DNA of 64,000 nucleotides from Holophagales bacterium (lineage in GTDB: Bacteria > Acidobacteriota > Thermoanaerobaculia > Multivoradales > JAGPDF01), in the NCBI GenBank assembly GCA_016699405.1, contig CP064972.1, positions 2,387,501-2,451,500 of the forward strand, written 5' to 3'. Shown one piece after another: positions 1 to 8,098 of this stretch (positions are counted from its first letter, which is position 1; each line of letters begins with the position of its first letter). The position numbers and the translations under genes are program-made. The notes under the pieces are model-generated. The model searched no databases and was not told the DNA's origin. It worked only from the letters and a program-made list of their open reading frames with translations.

Positions 1-890
1 AGCTGCCCGCGGTCGTCGCCAAATTGGCCGGCGGCCAGGTCACCAAGGAGCAGCTGCTCGATGCCGTCCAGACGCGCCGTCAGGGTCTCGAGCGGATGGG
101 CGTCCAGGTTCCGGCCGACTCCAAGCTCTTCTACACGCAGGTGCTCGACACGTTGCTCGCCGCCCAGCTCCTGGCGGCGGAGAGCGCCACCCTCGGCTAC
201 ACCCCGTCGGAGGCCGATGTCGACAAGGAGATCGCCGCGATCAAGCAGGGCTTCGAGGGCGACGCCGCCTTCAAGCAGGCGCTCGAGCAGCAGGGGATGA
301 CCGAGGCGACGCTGCGCAGCGAGATCAAGGAAGACCTGGCGATCAAGAAGCTGATGGCCGAAAAGCTCGCGCCGAAGGTCGCCGTCGACGACGCGGCGAT
401 GCACGCCTTCTACGACGAGAACAAGGCCCGCATGCAGGAGCCCGAGAAGTTCCTTGCCAGCCACATCCTCATCCAGGCCAAGGCCAGCGACACGGCCGAG
501 GTGAAGGCGGCGGCGCGCAAGAAGGCCGAGGGACTGCAGACGCAGATCAAGAGCGGTGGCGACTTCGCCAAGCTCGCCAAGGAGAACTCGGACGATCCGG
601 GCTCGAAGGACGCCGGTGGGGCGCTGCCGTGGCTCGGCCGTGGCCAGACGGTCCCGCCCTTCGAGCAGGCCGCGCTGGCGCTCAAGCCGGGTGAGGTCTC
701 GGGTGTCGTCGAGTCGCCGTTCGGCTTCCACATCATCAAGCTCGTCGACCGCAAGGACGCGCGGCAGGTGCCCTTCGACGAGGCCAAGCCGAAGATCGAG
801 GAGTACCTCAAGCAGCAGGGCCTGAAGGCCGAGCTCGACAAGCACGTCAAGGAGCTGCGCGCCAAGGGCGGAGTCCAGGTCTTCATCTGA
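1..890 (+). CDS. PpiC-type peptidylprolyl isomerase, 5' end outside window
   Basis: Periplasmic or lipoprotein foldase of the SurA/PrsA/PpiC type, which isomerises prolyl bonds in exported proteins. The reading frame is open from base 3 to the TGA at 888-890 (295 visible codons), so the true start lies upstream; an internal TTG at 24 is not a credible start. The first ~130 residues are a charged helical SurA_N-like chaperone region beginning AKLAGGQVTKEQL, which resembles the usual opening of the mature protein. Residues ~140-245 are the rotamase domain, with ASHILIQ, GGALPWLGRGQ and SPFGFHIIKL. The C-terminus is a short helix. It probably shares a transcript with the membrane protein that follows 60 bp downstream. 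Family assignment is firm; the substrate is unknown. Confidence 0.9.
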   Translation, partial: LPAVVAKLAGGQVTKEQLLDAVQTRRQGLERMGVQVPADSKLFYTQVLDTLLAAQLLAAESATLGYTPSEADVDKEIAAIKQGFEGDAAFKQALEQQGMTEATLRSEIKEDLAIKKLMAEKLAPKVAVDDAAMHAFYDENKARMQEPEKFLASHILIQAKASDTAEVKAAARKKAEGLQTQIKSGGDFAKLAKENSDDPGSKDAGGALPWLGRGQTVPPFEQAALALKPGEVSGVVESPFGFHIIKLVDRKDARQVPFDEAKPKIEEYLKQQGLKAELDKHVKELRAKGGVQVFI

Positions 891-952
891 TCGCGAGCGA
901 CCCAGCGACGCGGCGTCCGGGCCGGGGGCATCTGCTGCTCCCGGCCCTCGTC

Positions 953-2347
953 GTGCTGGGCCTCGTGCTCTCGGCGACGCTGGTCGCGCGAAGCCAGGTC
1001 TTCGGCGATCAGTTGAACCTGCTCTCCCGCGGCTGGCTGCTGGCGGCGCGCGGCGAGCTGGTGCCGTACGGCAATCCGCTGTCGACCGGCGGCAACGAGC
1101 CCGGCGCGCTGACCAGTCTGCTCGTCGGCCTGCCGCTCGAGCTCTGGCGCGACCACCGCGCGCCGACGGTGGTGATCTGGCTCTTCCATCTCGCGGCGTG
1201 GCTGCTGCTCGACCGCGTGGTGCGCGAAACGCTCGGCTGGCGCGAGCGGGTGCTCTTCGCCGTTGTCTACTGGCTGAATCCCTGGCGCCTTCATTTTTCG
1301 GGCTTTCTCTGGAACCCGAACTACCTCTTCGTTCTCGGTGCGCTCCACCTGTGGACGGCCTGGCGCCAGGCCGAGCGACCGCGTTTCTGGGCGAGCCTGC
1401 TCCAGGCGCTGGCGATCGGCCTCGCCTTCCAGATCCACGCCGCGTTCGTGCTGCTCGCCGCCGCCTCGGCTCTCCTCTGGTGGCGTGGCTGGCAGAAGCT
1501 GCACTGGGGCGGAGTCGTCGCCGGCGCCGCGCTTGCCGCGGCCTCGCTCGCCCCGTGGATTGCCGAGGCGCTCGGCCACCCGTCGATTCTCTCCGCCCAC
1601 GCCGGCTTCCCGGGGCGCGGACTGGTGATGCTCTTCCCGCTCCTGCGCGGATTGCTCTACTGGCTGCGCTACGGCTCGCTGTCGTTGAGCGATCAGTTGC
1701 TGCGCTTCGATTTCACCACGGCGTTGGGCGCCGCGGCCGATCGCTGGCTCGCGACACCGCTGCTGGCCCTCGCCCAGATCGCCGGCGGGCTCACGCTCCT
1801 CGTGTCGCTCGCGGCGAATTGGGAGCTCCTGCGCAGCCGCGGACGCGCCTGGCTCACGACCCGCGGCCCGGGTGCGAGCGGGCGCGAGTGGATCGCGGGA
1901 TATGCCGCGATCTCGCTCGGTGCCGCCTTCGTCGTCTACTGCCTGGCGCCGACGACGATCATGTTCTGGCAGGGCGTCCCGCTCTTTCACGCGGCGACGA
2001 TCCCGCCGGTGCTCTGGCTCGCGCGGCAGCTCGACGGCCCGCGTGCGGCGTGGGTGCGCCGCGGGGTCGCGGCGACGGCACTCTTCTCGTTGCTGATCGG
2101 CCTCGCGATGGCCTTCGGCAGCCCGACCTTCCGTTGCGGCGGCCGCCGCGACGAGCACTTCCCGCTGCGCTCGAATTCACCGATGTTCACCGACCTCGGC
2201 ATCCAGCAGACCTGTCCGTGGCCGCTCGACGTTCCCGGCGAATGGTGGCCCGACGTGCTGCCGGAAGAGGGCAGGAAGAGCGACGGCCACTCGACGAGCC
2301 CCGCACCGGGCACCCCCGGCCGCCCGATCGGCGGGCGGCTGCGCTAG
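953..2347 (+). CDS. polytopic membrane protein, GT-C/GT39 glycosyltransferase-like
   Basis: A 464-residue integral membrane protein with about nine to eleven hydrophobic segments. The first extracytoplasmic loop contains GDQLNLLSRGW, an acidic residue placed like the catalytic Asp of GT-C (ArnT/PMT, GT39) enzymes that move sugars from polyprenyl-phosphate donors to acceptors outside the membrane. A central motif LNPWRLHFSGFLWNPNYL fits the same superfamily. The frame is open upstream into the preceding stop codon, so the GTG at 953 is only the first ordinary start; an earlier non-ATG start is possible. The function is inferred from topology and the acidic loop; it could simply be an uncharacterised membrane protein. 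Confidence 0.7.
   Translation: MLGLVLSATLVARSQVFGDQLNLLSRGWLLAARGELVPYGNPLSTGGNEPGALTSLLVGLPLELWRDHRAPTVVIWLFHLAAWLLLDRVVRETLGWRERVLFAVVYWLNPWRLHFSGFLWNPNYLFVLGALHLWTAWRQAERPRFWASLLQALAIGLAFQIHAAFVLLAAASALLWWRGWQKLHWGGVVAGAALAAASLAPWIAEALGHPSILSAHAGFPGRGLVMLFPLLRGLLYWLRYGSLSLSDQLLRFDFTTALGAAADRWLATPLLALAQIAGGLTLLVSLAANWELLRSRGRAWLTTRGPGASGREWIAGYAAISLGAAFVVYCLAPTTIMFWQGVPLFHAATIPPVLWLARQLDGPRAAWVRRGVAATALFSLLIGLAMAFGSPTFRCGGRRDEHFPLRSNSPMFTDLGIQQTCPWPLDVPGEWWPDVLPEEGRKSDGHSTSPAPGTPGRPIGGRLR
2319..2339 (+). terminator. GC-rich hairpin at the end of the membrane-protein gene
   Basis: An 8-bp stem GCCGCCCG/CGGGCGGC with a five-base loop lies just before the TAG at 2345-2347. No T-run follows, so it is only a possible pause or RNA-stability hairpin. 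Confidence 0.2.
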
Positions 2348-2669
2348 GCCGCGCGCGATGCGGTGGTTCGTCATTTCGACGTCCCATCCGCGCCCAACGA
2401 GCACGCTCCGCCGCCGGTCGTCGGCCCGAAGCGAATGCAGTCCAGCTCGCGCGCCCCAGAGCTTCTCCAGACGGTTGCCGGGAGGCGACCGCGCGTCCCG
2501 ACGCGACTCGGCCGCAGCGAGAACCACGAGCTTCCGAAGCGCCGCGCGGGATGACTGGCGGCAGGCGAGGCGCGGTGCGTCGATTCAACTGGCCCCCGGT
2601 CGTGGGTCCGGCGAAGCCCCGAATTACCGGTCGACCGGAACTCGGCGCGCGACGACCGCTTAGCGCCTC
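2348..2669. other. intergenic region between convergent genes, no gene seen
   Basis: About 320 bases between the plus-strand membrane protein and the minus-strand methyltransferase. Open frames exist on both strands, but none shows a recognisable motif, a ribosome site or a plausible domain. No copy of the 316-nt repeat found in two other convergent gaps is present here. Confidence 0.5.
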
Positions 2670-3812
2670 TTAGTACAGGTCGAGCACGAGAATCCGCGCC
2701 TCGAGCGGTCCATTGCGGACAGGCAGGCGGCGGGTGGGGCGGAGGCCGAGGTGTTTGCCGAGGGTAGCGCCGCCGGCGAGGACGACGACTTTCCATCCTT
2801 TGTAGCGCTGTTTCATCAGGTCCCCGAGGCGTTTCCACTGTGCCGGCTCTTCGTCGAGCCGCTCGCCGTACGGCGGGTTGACCGCGAGCAGGCCGGGTCC
2901 GGCAGGGGGCGTGAGGTCGAAGGCGTCCTCGGTCGTCAGCGCGCACCGTTCGAGCAGGCCGGCGCGCTCGAGATTGGTGCGTGCGGCGGCGATCTCGAAT
3001 TCGGAGCGGTCGTTGCCGTGGAGCGCCACCTCGGCGCCGGGCGCCGGCAGGGGCTCGGCACGCAGGGTGGCGAACGCCGCGGCGTCGAAGCCGGGGAAGC
3101 GCTCGAACGCCCAGCCCTCGCGCAGCCGACCGGGAGCGAGGCCGAGGGCGATCGCTCCGGCCTCGGCGAGCAGGGTGCCGGTGCCGCACATCGGATCGAC
3201 GACCGGGCCGCGTCCGTCCCAGCCCGAAGCGAGGATGCAGGCGGCGGCGAGCTGCTCGCGTACCGGCGCCGAGCCGGAGGTGACGCGGTAGCCGCGCCGG
3301 TCGAGCGGCTCGCCCGAGGTGTCGAGCAGCAGCGTCGCCACGTCGCGATGGAGCCGCAGGCGCAGCGGCAGGTGGGGGTCCGTGCGGTCGACGTCGGAGC
3401 GCCGGCCGAAGCGCTGGCGCTGGCCGTCGACGAGCCCGTCCTTGACGCGCAGCACCGCCCAGCGCGTGTCGCGCACCGTCGAGCCGCTCGCCGTCGCGGC
3501 GAGCGAGAAGCGCCGGTCGGGGTGGAACCAGGCGCCGGGATCGAGGGCAGAGAGCGGTCGGAGCTTGCCTTGCACCAGTGCCTGCGCGCCGGAAGCCAGC
3601 GCGTCGCCGTCGCCGGCGCTCCAGCGAGCGATCTCGACGAGCACGCGGTTGGCGGTGCGCAGTCGCCAGTTGGCTCGCCAGACCGACGGCCAGTTGCCGC
3701 GGAAGGCGACGCCGCCCGGCTCGCTTCGCGTCGGCTCGAGTCCGATGGCACGCAGCTCGGTGGCGAGCAGCTCCTCGAGACCGAGCGAACAGGTGGCGAC
3801 CGCGGAGAGCAT
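2670..3812 (-). CDS. THUMP-domain class I SAM-dependent RNA methyltransferase (RlmL/YcbY N-half type)
   Basis: 380 residues. Residues ~1-160 form a THUMP-like RNA-binding region (opening ATCSLGLEELLATEL). The Rossmann methyltransferase domain follows, with the SAM-site motif DPMCGTGT at ~195 and the N6/N2-type catalytic motif NPPYGERL at ~300. This order and size match the RlmL N-terminal half, which makes 23S rRNA m2G2445 in E. coli; the RlmK half is absent. A substrate other than rRNA cannot be excluded. It lies 35 bp downstream of the flavin reductase on the same strand, so the two are probably co-transcribed. Start ATG is at 3812, stop TAA at 2670-2672. Confidence 0.85.
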   Translation of the reverse strand: MLSAVATCSLGLEELLATELRAIGLEPTRSEPGGVAFRGNWPSVWRANWRLRTANRVLVEIARWSAGDGDALASGAQALVQGKLRPLSALDPGAWFHPDRRFSLAATASGSTVRDTRWAVLRVKDGLVDGQRQRFGRRSDVDRTDPHLPLRLRLHRDVATLLLDTSGEPLDRRGYRVTSGSAPVREQLAAACILASGWDGRGPVVDPMCGTGTLLAEAGAIALGLAPGRLREGWAFERFPGFDAAAFATLRAEPLPAPGAEVALHGNDRSEFEIAAARTNLERAGLLERCALTTEDAFDLTPPAGPGLLAVNPPYGERLDEEPAQWKRLGDLMKQRYKGWKVVVLAGGATLGKHLGLRPTRRLPVRNGPLEARILVLDLY

Positions 3813-3847
3813 GAACGACTCGAGACGATGCGGCAGCGGTCGCGCGC

Positions 3848-4330
3848 TCAGCCGTGGATGCCGCGGTAGCCGCGGTTCCAGTAGAGGAGCGGACGCGCCT
3901 CGGGACGCGTGGCGCTCTCCTGCACTTCGCCGACGAAGATGGTGTGCGAGCCGGCGTCGACGCGGGCGTGCTGCCGGCAGTCGAGCCAGGCGAGAGCATC
4001 CTCGAGCACCGGCGCGCCGGTCGCCGCGGTCGTCCAGCGGCCGGCGGCGAAGCGCTCGACGTCCTTGAGGTAGGCGAAGCGATCGGAGAGCTCGCGGTGC
4101 TCCTCGGCGAGCACGTTGACCGCGAAGACGGCGTCGGGCTGCTCGAGCAGTTGATGGCCGCGATGGCGTTGGTCGATCAGAACGGCGATGAGCGGCGGAT
4201 CGGGCGACACCGAGGCGAACGCGGCCACGGTGAGGCCGTGGCGGACGTCGCCCGCCCGGATGGTGACGATGGTGACGCCGGAGGCGAAAAGCCGCAGCGC
4301 GTCGCGGAACTGGTCGGGGGAGATCGGCAT
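3848..4330 (-). CDS. flavin reductase-domain protein (HpaC/RutF-like)
   Basis: 160 residues, the usual length of the NAD(P)H:flavin oxidoreductase family that reduces FMN or FAD for two-component monooxygenases. Recognisable blocks are FASGVTIVTI near residue 16, AFASVSPDPPLIAVLID around 37-53, FAVNVLAEEH at ~69, and the C-terminal LLYWNRGYRG. The start at 4330 is preferred over longer frames because GGAGG lies about nine bases upstream and the protein then begins exactly at the family N-terminus. No partner monooxygenase is in the window. apaG diverges from it 84 bp away. Confidence 0.9.
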   Translation of the reverse strand: MPISPDQFRDALRLFASGVTIVTIRAGDVRHGLTVAAFASVSPDPPLIAVLIDQRHRGHQLLEQPDAVFAVNVLAEEHRELSDRFAYLKDVERFAAGRWTTAATGAPVLEDALAWLDCRQHARVDAGSHTIFVGEVQESATRPEARPLLYWNRGYRGIHG

Positions 4331-4414
4331 GGGAAAAGCCTCCGGCTTGGCGGCACGACAGCGGGCGGCTATTCTGCCACGGAGACGCAAGACCACCGGT
4401 CGGCGAGGGGAGCG

Positions 4415-4798
4415 ATGAGCGACGAGACGACGCGAGGGATCCGAGTGCGGGTCGAGAGCAGCTTCCTGCCGGAGCGCAGCTCGGCGGCCGAGCGCCAGTA
4501 CGTCTTCAGCTATCGCGTGCGGCTGGAGAACGTCGGGGGGACGCCGGCGACGCTCGTGGCGCGGCGCTGGCGCATCACGGACGGCGACGGCCGCGCGCAG
4601 ACCGTCGAAGGGCCGGGCGTCGTCGGCGAGCAGCCGCGCCTGGCGCCGGGCGAGGCGTTCGAGTACTCGAGCTTCTGTCCGCTGCCGACGCCGGTCGGCA
4701 CGATGGAGGGCGCCTACCAGATGGTTACCGACACCGGCGAGAGCTTCGAGGCGCGGATCGCGCCGTTCTTCCTCACCGCGCCGGGTGCGGTGAACTAG
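4415..4798 (+). CDS. apaG: ApaG/Co2+-Mg2+ efflux-associated domain protein
   Basis: 127 residues with the whole single-domain ApaG fold: IRVRVESSFLPERS at the start, YVFSYRVRLENVG, ARRWRITDGDG, GVVGEQPRLAPGE and the closing MEGAYQMV. ApaG proteins adopt an Ig/FN3-like beta fold and were linked to divalent-metal resistance; the biochemical role remains unclear. ATG at 4415 is preceded by GAGGGGAG at good spacing. A TATTCT hexamer at 4370-4375 could be its -10. The first copy of the 316-nt-type repeat begins 30 bp after its stop codon. Confidence 0.93.
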   Translation: MSDETTRGIRVRVESSFLPERSSAAERQYVFSYRVRLENVGGTPATLVARRWRITDGDGRAQTVEGPGVVGEQPRLAPGEAFEYSSFCPLPTPVGTMEGAYQMVTDTGESFEARIAPFFLTAPGAVN

Positions 4799-4828
4799 CG
4801 GGCGCTCCCTGGGTGTAGGGCCGCGCCC

Positions 4829-5194
4829 CCGCCCGGTCCGTCGAGGGCTCCTCCTCCGCGGGGCCCGTCGCTTTTCCGGCCGTCCCATCGACAGGCTCTC
4901 CGACCTACCCCCGGTTGTCGATGGGCCCCTCCGGAGACGCGCCACCCGCTCCGGAGGATCCCTCGCCGGCCCTGCCCCCGCGAGGAGTTGGGGACAGGCA
5001 CCGCGGCCACGAGTCCGGCAAGCCCGTGCCTGTTCCCATTCGACAGCCCCGTGCAAGGGTGGGGGGCCGCGGGTGGCCGGACGGAGGGCTCCCGCCCCCG
5101 CGCGCAGCACGGATCGAGAATCGCGATCGGCGCTGTGCCGGTGATTCCGTGCGAGTACGGAGGCGGGAAGCCGGCCGGACAGGACCCGCGGCGG
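4829..5194 (+). repeat. structured dispersed repeat, copy A (366 nt, enlarged core)
   Basis: Begins CCGCCCGGTCCGTCGAGGGC and ends GACCCGCGGCGG, as copies B and C do. The left arm holds two inverted repeats: CCCATCGAC with GTCGATGGG, and CCTCCGGAG with CTCCGGAGG. The right arm is closed by GCCGCGGGTGGCCGG pairing with CCGGCC(7-nt bulge)ACCCGCGGC. The central core differs from copies B and C and is about 50 nt longer because it carries a separate palindrome at 4990-5037. The element lies between the convergent genes apaG and the lipid kinase. A minus-strand frame runs through it, but its translation is low-complexity and repeats only because the DNA repeats. Confidence 0.85.
4990..5037. repeat. 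REP-like palindrome inside copy A core
   Basis: GGGGACAGGCAC at 4990-5001 pairs with GTGCCTGTTCCC at 5026-5037, 11 of 12 positions. GGGACAGGCAC-type stems are common among extragenic REP elements mobilised by RAYT transposases. The palindrome replaces the short unrelated core found in copies B and C. Confidence 0.6.
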
Positions 5195-5207
5195 AGGCGA
5201 GTCGCCC

Positions 5208-5523
5208 CCGCCCGGTCCGTCGAGGGCTCCTCCTCCACGGGTCCCGTCGCTTTTCCGGCCGTCCCATCGACGGGCTCCCCGCCCAACCCCCGGTGGTCGA
5301 TGGGCCCCTCCGGAGACGCGCCACCCGCTCCGGAGGATCCCTCGCCGGCCCTGCCCCCGCCCGCTTGGAACAAGGATCACTCGCGGTGGGGGGGGCCGCG
5401 GGTGGCCGGACGGAGGGCTCCCGTCCCCGCGCGGAGCACGGATCGACGATCGCGACCGACTCTGAGCCGGTGATTCCGTGCGAGCACGGAGACGGGATGC
5501 CGGCCGGACAGGACCCGCGGCGG
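5208..5523 (+). repeat. structured dispersed repeat, copy B (316 nt)
   Basis: Starts 13 bp after copy A, in the same orientation, and shares both conserved arms with copies A and C. The core between the arms (CGCTTGGAACAAGG onward) is unlike either other copy. Length is identical to copy C. All the inverted repeats described for copy A are present. Confidence 0.87.
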
Positions 5524-5583
5524 GGGTGCCACGACCGGCATCGACAGGCGTGTCCCTCGTCGCGAGGAGACCCCGCCCGGCCT

Positions 5584-6471
5584 TCAGGCCAGCATGGCGA
5601 GGGCGCCGGGCAGGACGCGCAGGGTGAGCGGGCCGGACGGCGCCGTCTCGCCGTCGAGGTCGAGCAGCGGCAGCGGGGCGAGCGGCTCGAGCTCGACCTC
5701 GCGGGCGCGCCGGTAGGTGACGAAGCGGCTCGCCAGATGGGTGCCGAGGTAGATCCGCGGCAGTTGCAGCGGGAGCTGCCAGCGCGGCACGTCGCCGACC
5801 AGCACCACCTCGGCGAGGCCGTCGTCGATCGCGGCGCGCGGAGCCACCTGCATCCCTTTGCCGAAGCTCCGCCCGTTCGCCACCGCGAGCAGAAAGACCG
5901 GTCCCTCGTACCAGGGCTCGCCGTCCACCCGCACGCGGCAGGAGACCGGGCGATAGCGGGCGAGGCCGCGCAGCGTGCACGCGAGGTAGGCGAGCTCGCC
6001 GCGCTCGGGCCGCGCGTTGACCATCTCGTCGACCACCCCGGAGATGCCCGCCGAGGCGACGTTGACGACGAGGCGACGCTCGCCTTGGCAGCGCAGCTCG
6101 AGCAAGTCGACCGGGCGCGGCGTCGCGGCGAGCAGCCGGCGGGCGGCACGCTGCGGATGGCGCGGTAGACAGAGGGTGCGCGCGAAGTCGCAGCCGGTGC
6201 CCGCGGGCAGGATGCCGACCGCGACCCGCTCGAGCGCACCGAGCGCGTCGAGGCGGTTGACCACGCGGTGCAGCGTGCCGTCGCCACCGACGACGAGCAG
6301 CCGGCGCCGCGCGGTGCTCGCTCCGTTCACCAGGGCGCGGGCGAGCGCGTCGTCGTCGGTAGTGACGAGCGCCGCGCCAAGCGCGGGGACGTCGCGGCAG
6401 AGTCGCGCCCAGACCGTTGGCGCCCGGCCGCCGCCGGCGTACGGATTGAGAAACACCACGACGTCGTTCAT
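5584..6471 (-). CDS. diacylglycerol/lipid kinase, DagK/YegS family
   Basis: 295 residues of the DAGK_cat/LCB5 fold: FLNPYAGGG at ~6-14, the nucleotide loop VVGGDGTLH at ~60, and GILPAGTGCDFARTL at ~86, followed by the C-terminal beta domain. These enzymes phosphorylate lipid hydroxyls such as diacylglycerol or alkyl-acylglycerol using ATP. Its ATG at 6469-6471 overlaps the TGA of glpD (ATGA), so translation is coupled and the three minus-strand genes from 9730 to 5584 form one operon. In this context the likely substrate is an ether- or ester-linked diradylglycerol; that is inference. Copy B of the structured repeat lies just past its 3' end. Confidence 0.88.
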   Translation of the reverse strand: MNDVVVFLNPYAGGGRAPTVWARLCRDVPALGAALVTTDDDALARALVNGASTARRRLLVVGGDGTLHRVVNRLDALGALERVAVGILPAGTGCDFARTLCLPRHPQRAARRLLAATPRPVDLLELRCQGERRLVVNVASAGISGVVDEMVNARPERGELAYLACTLRGLARYRPVSCRVRVDGEPWYEGPVFLLAVANGRSFGKGMQVAPRAAIDDGLAEVVLVGDVPRWQLPLQLPRIYLGTHLASRFVTYRRAREVELEPLAPLPLLDLDGETAPSGPLTLRVLPGALAMLA

Positions 6472-8096
6472 CCCAGGGCCCCCTCCGGGCGCCAGCCGGC
6501 CAATGCGCGCTCGCAGCGTTCGAGCTCGCGATCGAAGTCGGCCGCAGTCCATCCCATCTCGTCGCACGCTACCGCCGCCAGACGCGGGGCGAGCGCCGTC
6601 GCCTGTCGCGGCGTCCAGGTGCCGATCCGCGTGCGCCGCAGTAGCAGATCCTCGAGCCGCACGACGAGGCCGTGGCGCAAGTGGACGCGCGCCTCGGCGG
6701 CACAGAGGTCGCTGCCGTCGTCGAGCGGGGCGAGCTCGCTCGCGTTCCGGGCGAGATCGAGGGCGAGCGGCGCGAGGGCGCGCAGGCGGCGGGCCATCGC
6801 CGTGGCGACCTCGCGCGACAGGCGGAGCGAGCTCCCGGCGCTGGCGAGCAGGCGCGTGGCGAGATCGCACGGCGCGCGGCCGACGAGCGGGGCCCCCTCG
6901 CTGGCCGGCGGACCCGCGACGGCGGCACGCTCCGCCGGCAGGCGGGCGACGGCCGCCGCCACCGCCTCCTCGGCGGTGACGCGCCAGGTCGTCAGCTTGC
7001 CCCCGGCGACCGAGAGCAGTCCGTTCTCCTCCCAGATCCCTTCGTCGCGGCTCGCTTCGGAGGGCGTGCGCGCGCCGTGGTCGAGAATCGGCCGCAACCC
7101 GGCGAAGGTGCCGGTGACGTCGGCCCAAGTGAGCCGGGCGGCGGGGAAGCGCGTCACGACGGCGGTGAAGAGGTAGTCGAGCTCGTCGTGCGACGGCCGC
7201 GGGTCGTCGAGCGCACCGTCGTGGAAGACGTCGGTCGTGCCGACGAGCACCCCCTCCGGGTGCGGCACGAGGAAGACCGGCCGGCCGTCCGCCGCCGGGA
7301 AGCTCACGGCGCTCGCGAGCGGCAGGCGACCGGCGGCGAGCAGCAGGTGCGAGCCGCGCGACGGGCGCAGTCGCCGCCCGGCGAGGCCGCAGCGGTGCCG
7401 GATCTCGTCGACCGCGACCCCGGCCGCGTTGACCAGGACCGCGCCGGCGACCTCGTGTACGGCACCGCTTTCGAGATCGCGGACGCGCAGGCGACGCAGC
7501 GTGCCGTCGCTGCCGCCCAGCCCTTCGACGACCTCGGCGCGCGTGAGCAGGCGTCCGCCCGCCGCGGCGGCGCTCGCCGCGACGGCGAAGGTCAGCCGGG
7601 CGTCGTCGACGCGGGCGTCGTGGTAGGCGAGGGCGCGGTCGAGGCCGCCGAGGTCGAGGTCCGGAGCGAGCGCCGCGATCTCCTCCGGAGCGAGGCGACG
7701 ATGTCGCGCGCCGGCGGTCATCGCGTCGTAGAGCGTCAGGCCGAGGCCGACCTGCCAGCCCTTGACGCGGTCGCTCTTGCGCGCCGGGTAGAGGAACGGC
7801 AGCGACTCGACGAGATCGGGGTCGAGTCGCAGGTGGCGGTCGCGCTCGCGACAAGAGAGGCGCGTCGTTCGCAGTTGCAACTGGCGCAGATAGCGCAGGC
7901 CGCCGTGCACCAGCTTCGAGGATCGCGACGAGGTGCCGGCGGCGAGGTCGTCGCGCTCGACGAGCAGCGCGCGCAGGCCGCGCAGCGACGCGGCGTAGAG
8001 GATGCCGCAGCCGTTGATGCCGCCGCCGACGACGACGAGGTCGAACGGCTCGCCGAGCGCGGCGAGCGTCTGGTCGCGGTGGCGGCGGTCGAACAC
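6468..8096 (-). CDS. glpD: FAD-dependent glycerol-3-phosphate dehydrogenase
   Basis: About 542 residues. The FAD-binding motif VVVGGGINGCG lies near residue 20, followed by TSSRSSKLVHGGLRYL, the GlpD/GlpA signature. GGKLTTWR at ~350 and a C-terminal DAO_C helical domain complete the family. It oxidises glycerol-3-phosphate to dihydroxyacetone phosphate at the membrane and passes electrons to quinone. GTG at 8096 is the first usual start after the upstream stop (8099-8101), leaving only 2 bp between genes; a CTG overlapping that stop would add two residues. Sitting between an alkyl-DHAP synthase homologue and a lipid kinase, it could supply DHAP for ether-lipid assembly as well as glycerol catabolism. 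Confidence 0.92.
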   Translation of the reverse strand: MFDRRHRDQTLAALGEPFDLVVVGGGINGCGILYAASLRGLRALLVERDDLAAGTSSRSSKLVHGGLRYLRQLQLRTTRLSCRERDRHLRLDPDLVESLPFLYPARKSDRVKGWQVGLGLTLYDAMTAGARHRRLAPEEIAALAPDLDLGGLDRALAYHDARVDDARLTFAVAASAAAAGGRLLTRAEVVEGLGGSDGTLRRLRVRDLESGAVHEVAGAVLVNAAGVAVDEIRHRCGLAGRRLRPSRGSHLLLAAGRLPLASAVSFPAADGRPVFLVPHPEGVLVGTTDVFHDGALDDPRPSHDELDYLFTAVVTRFPAARLTWADVTGTFAGLRPILDHGARTPSEASRDEGIWEENGLLSVAGGKLTTWRVTAEEAVAAAVARLPAERAAVAGPPASEGAPLVGRAPCDLATRLLASAGSSLRLSREVATAMARRLRALAPLALDLARNASELAPLDDGSDLCAAEARVHLRHGLVVRLEDLLLRRTRIGTWTPRQATALAPRLAAVACDEMGWTAADFDRELERCERALAGWRPEGALG

Positions 8097-8098
8097 GT

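Noticed and set aside
410..2158. A 582-codon minus-strand open frame
   Set aside because: Antisense to the PpiC and membrane-protein genes; composition is Arg/Gln-rich noise with no domain.
4905..6287. Minus-strand open frames running through repeat copies A and B, with related peptides near copy C
   Set aside because: The peptide similarity (GSCPAG...SHGIT) only mirrors DNA repetition. Frames run into unrelated genes, the core breaks the reading, and no start or ribosome site is shared.
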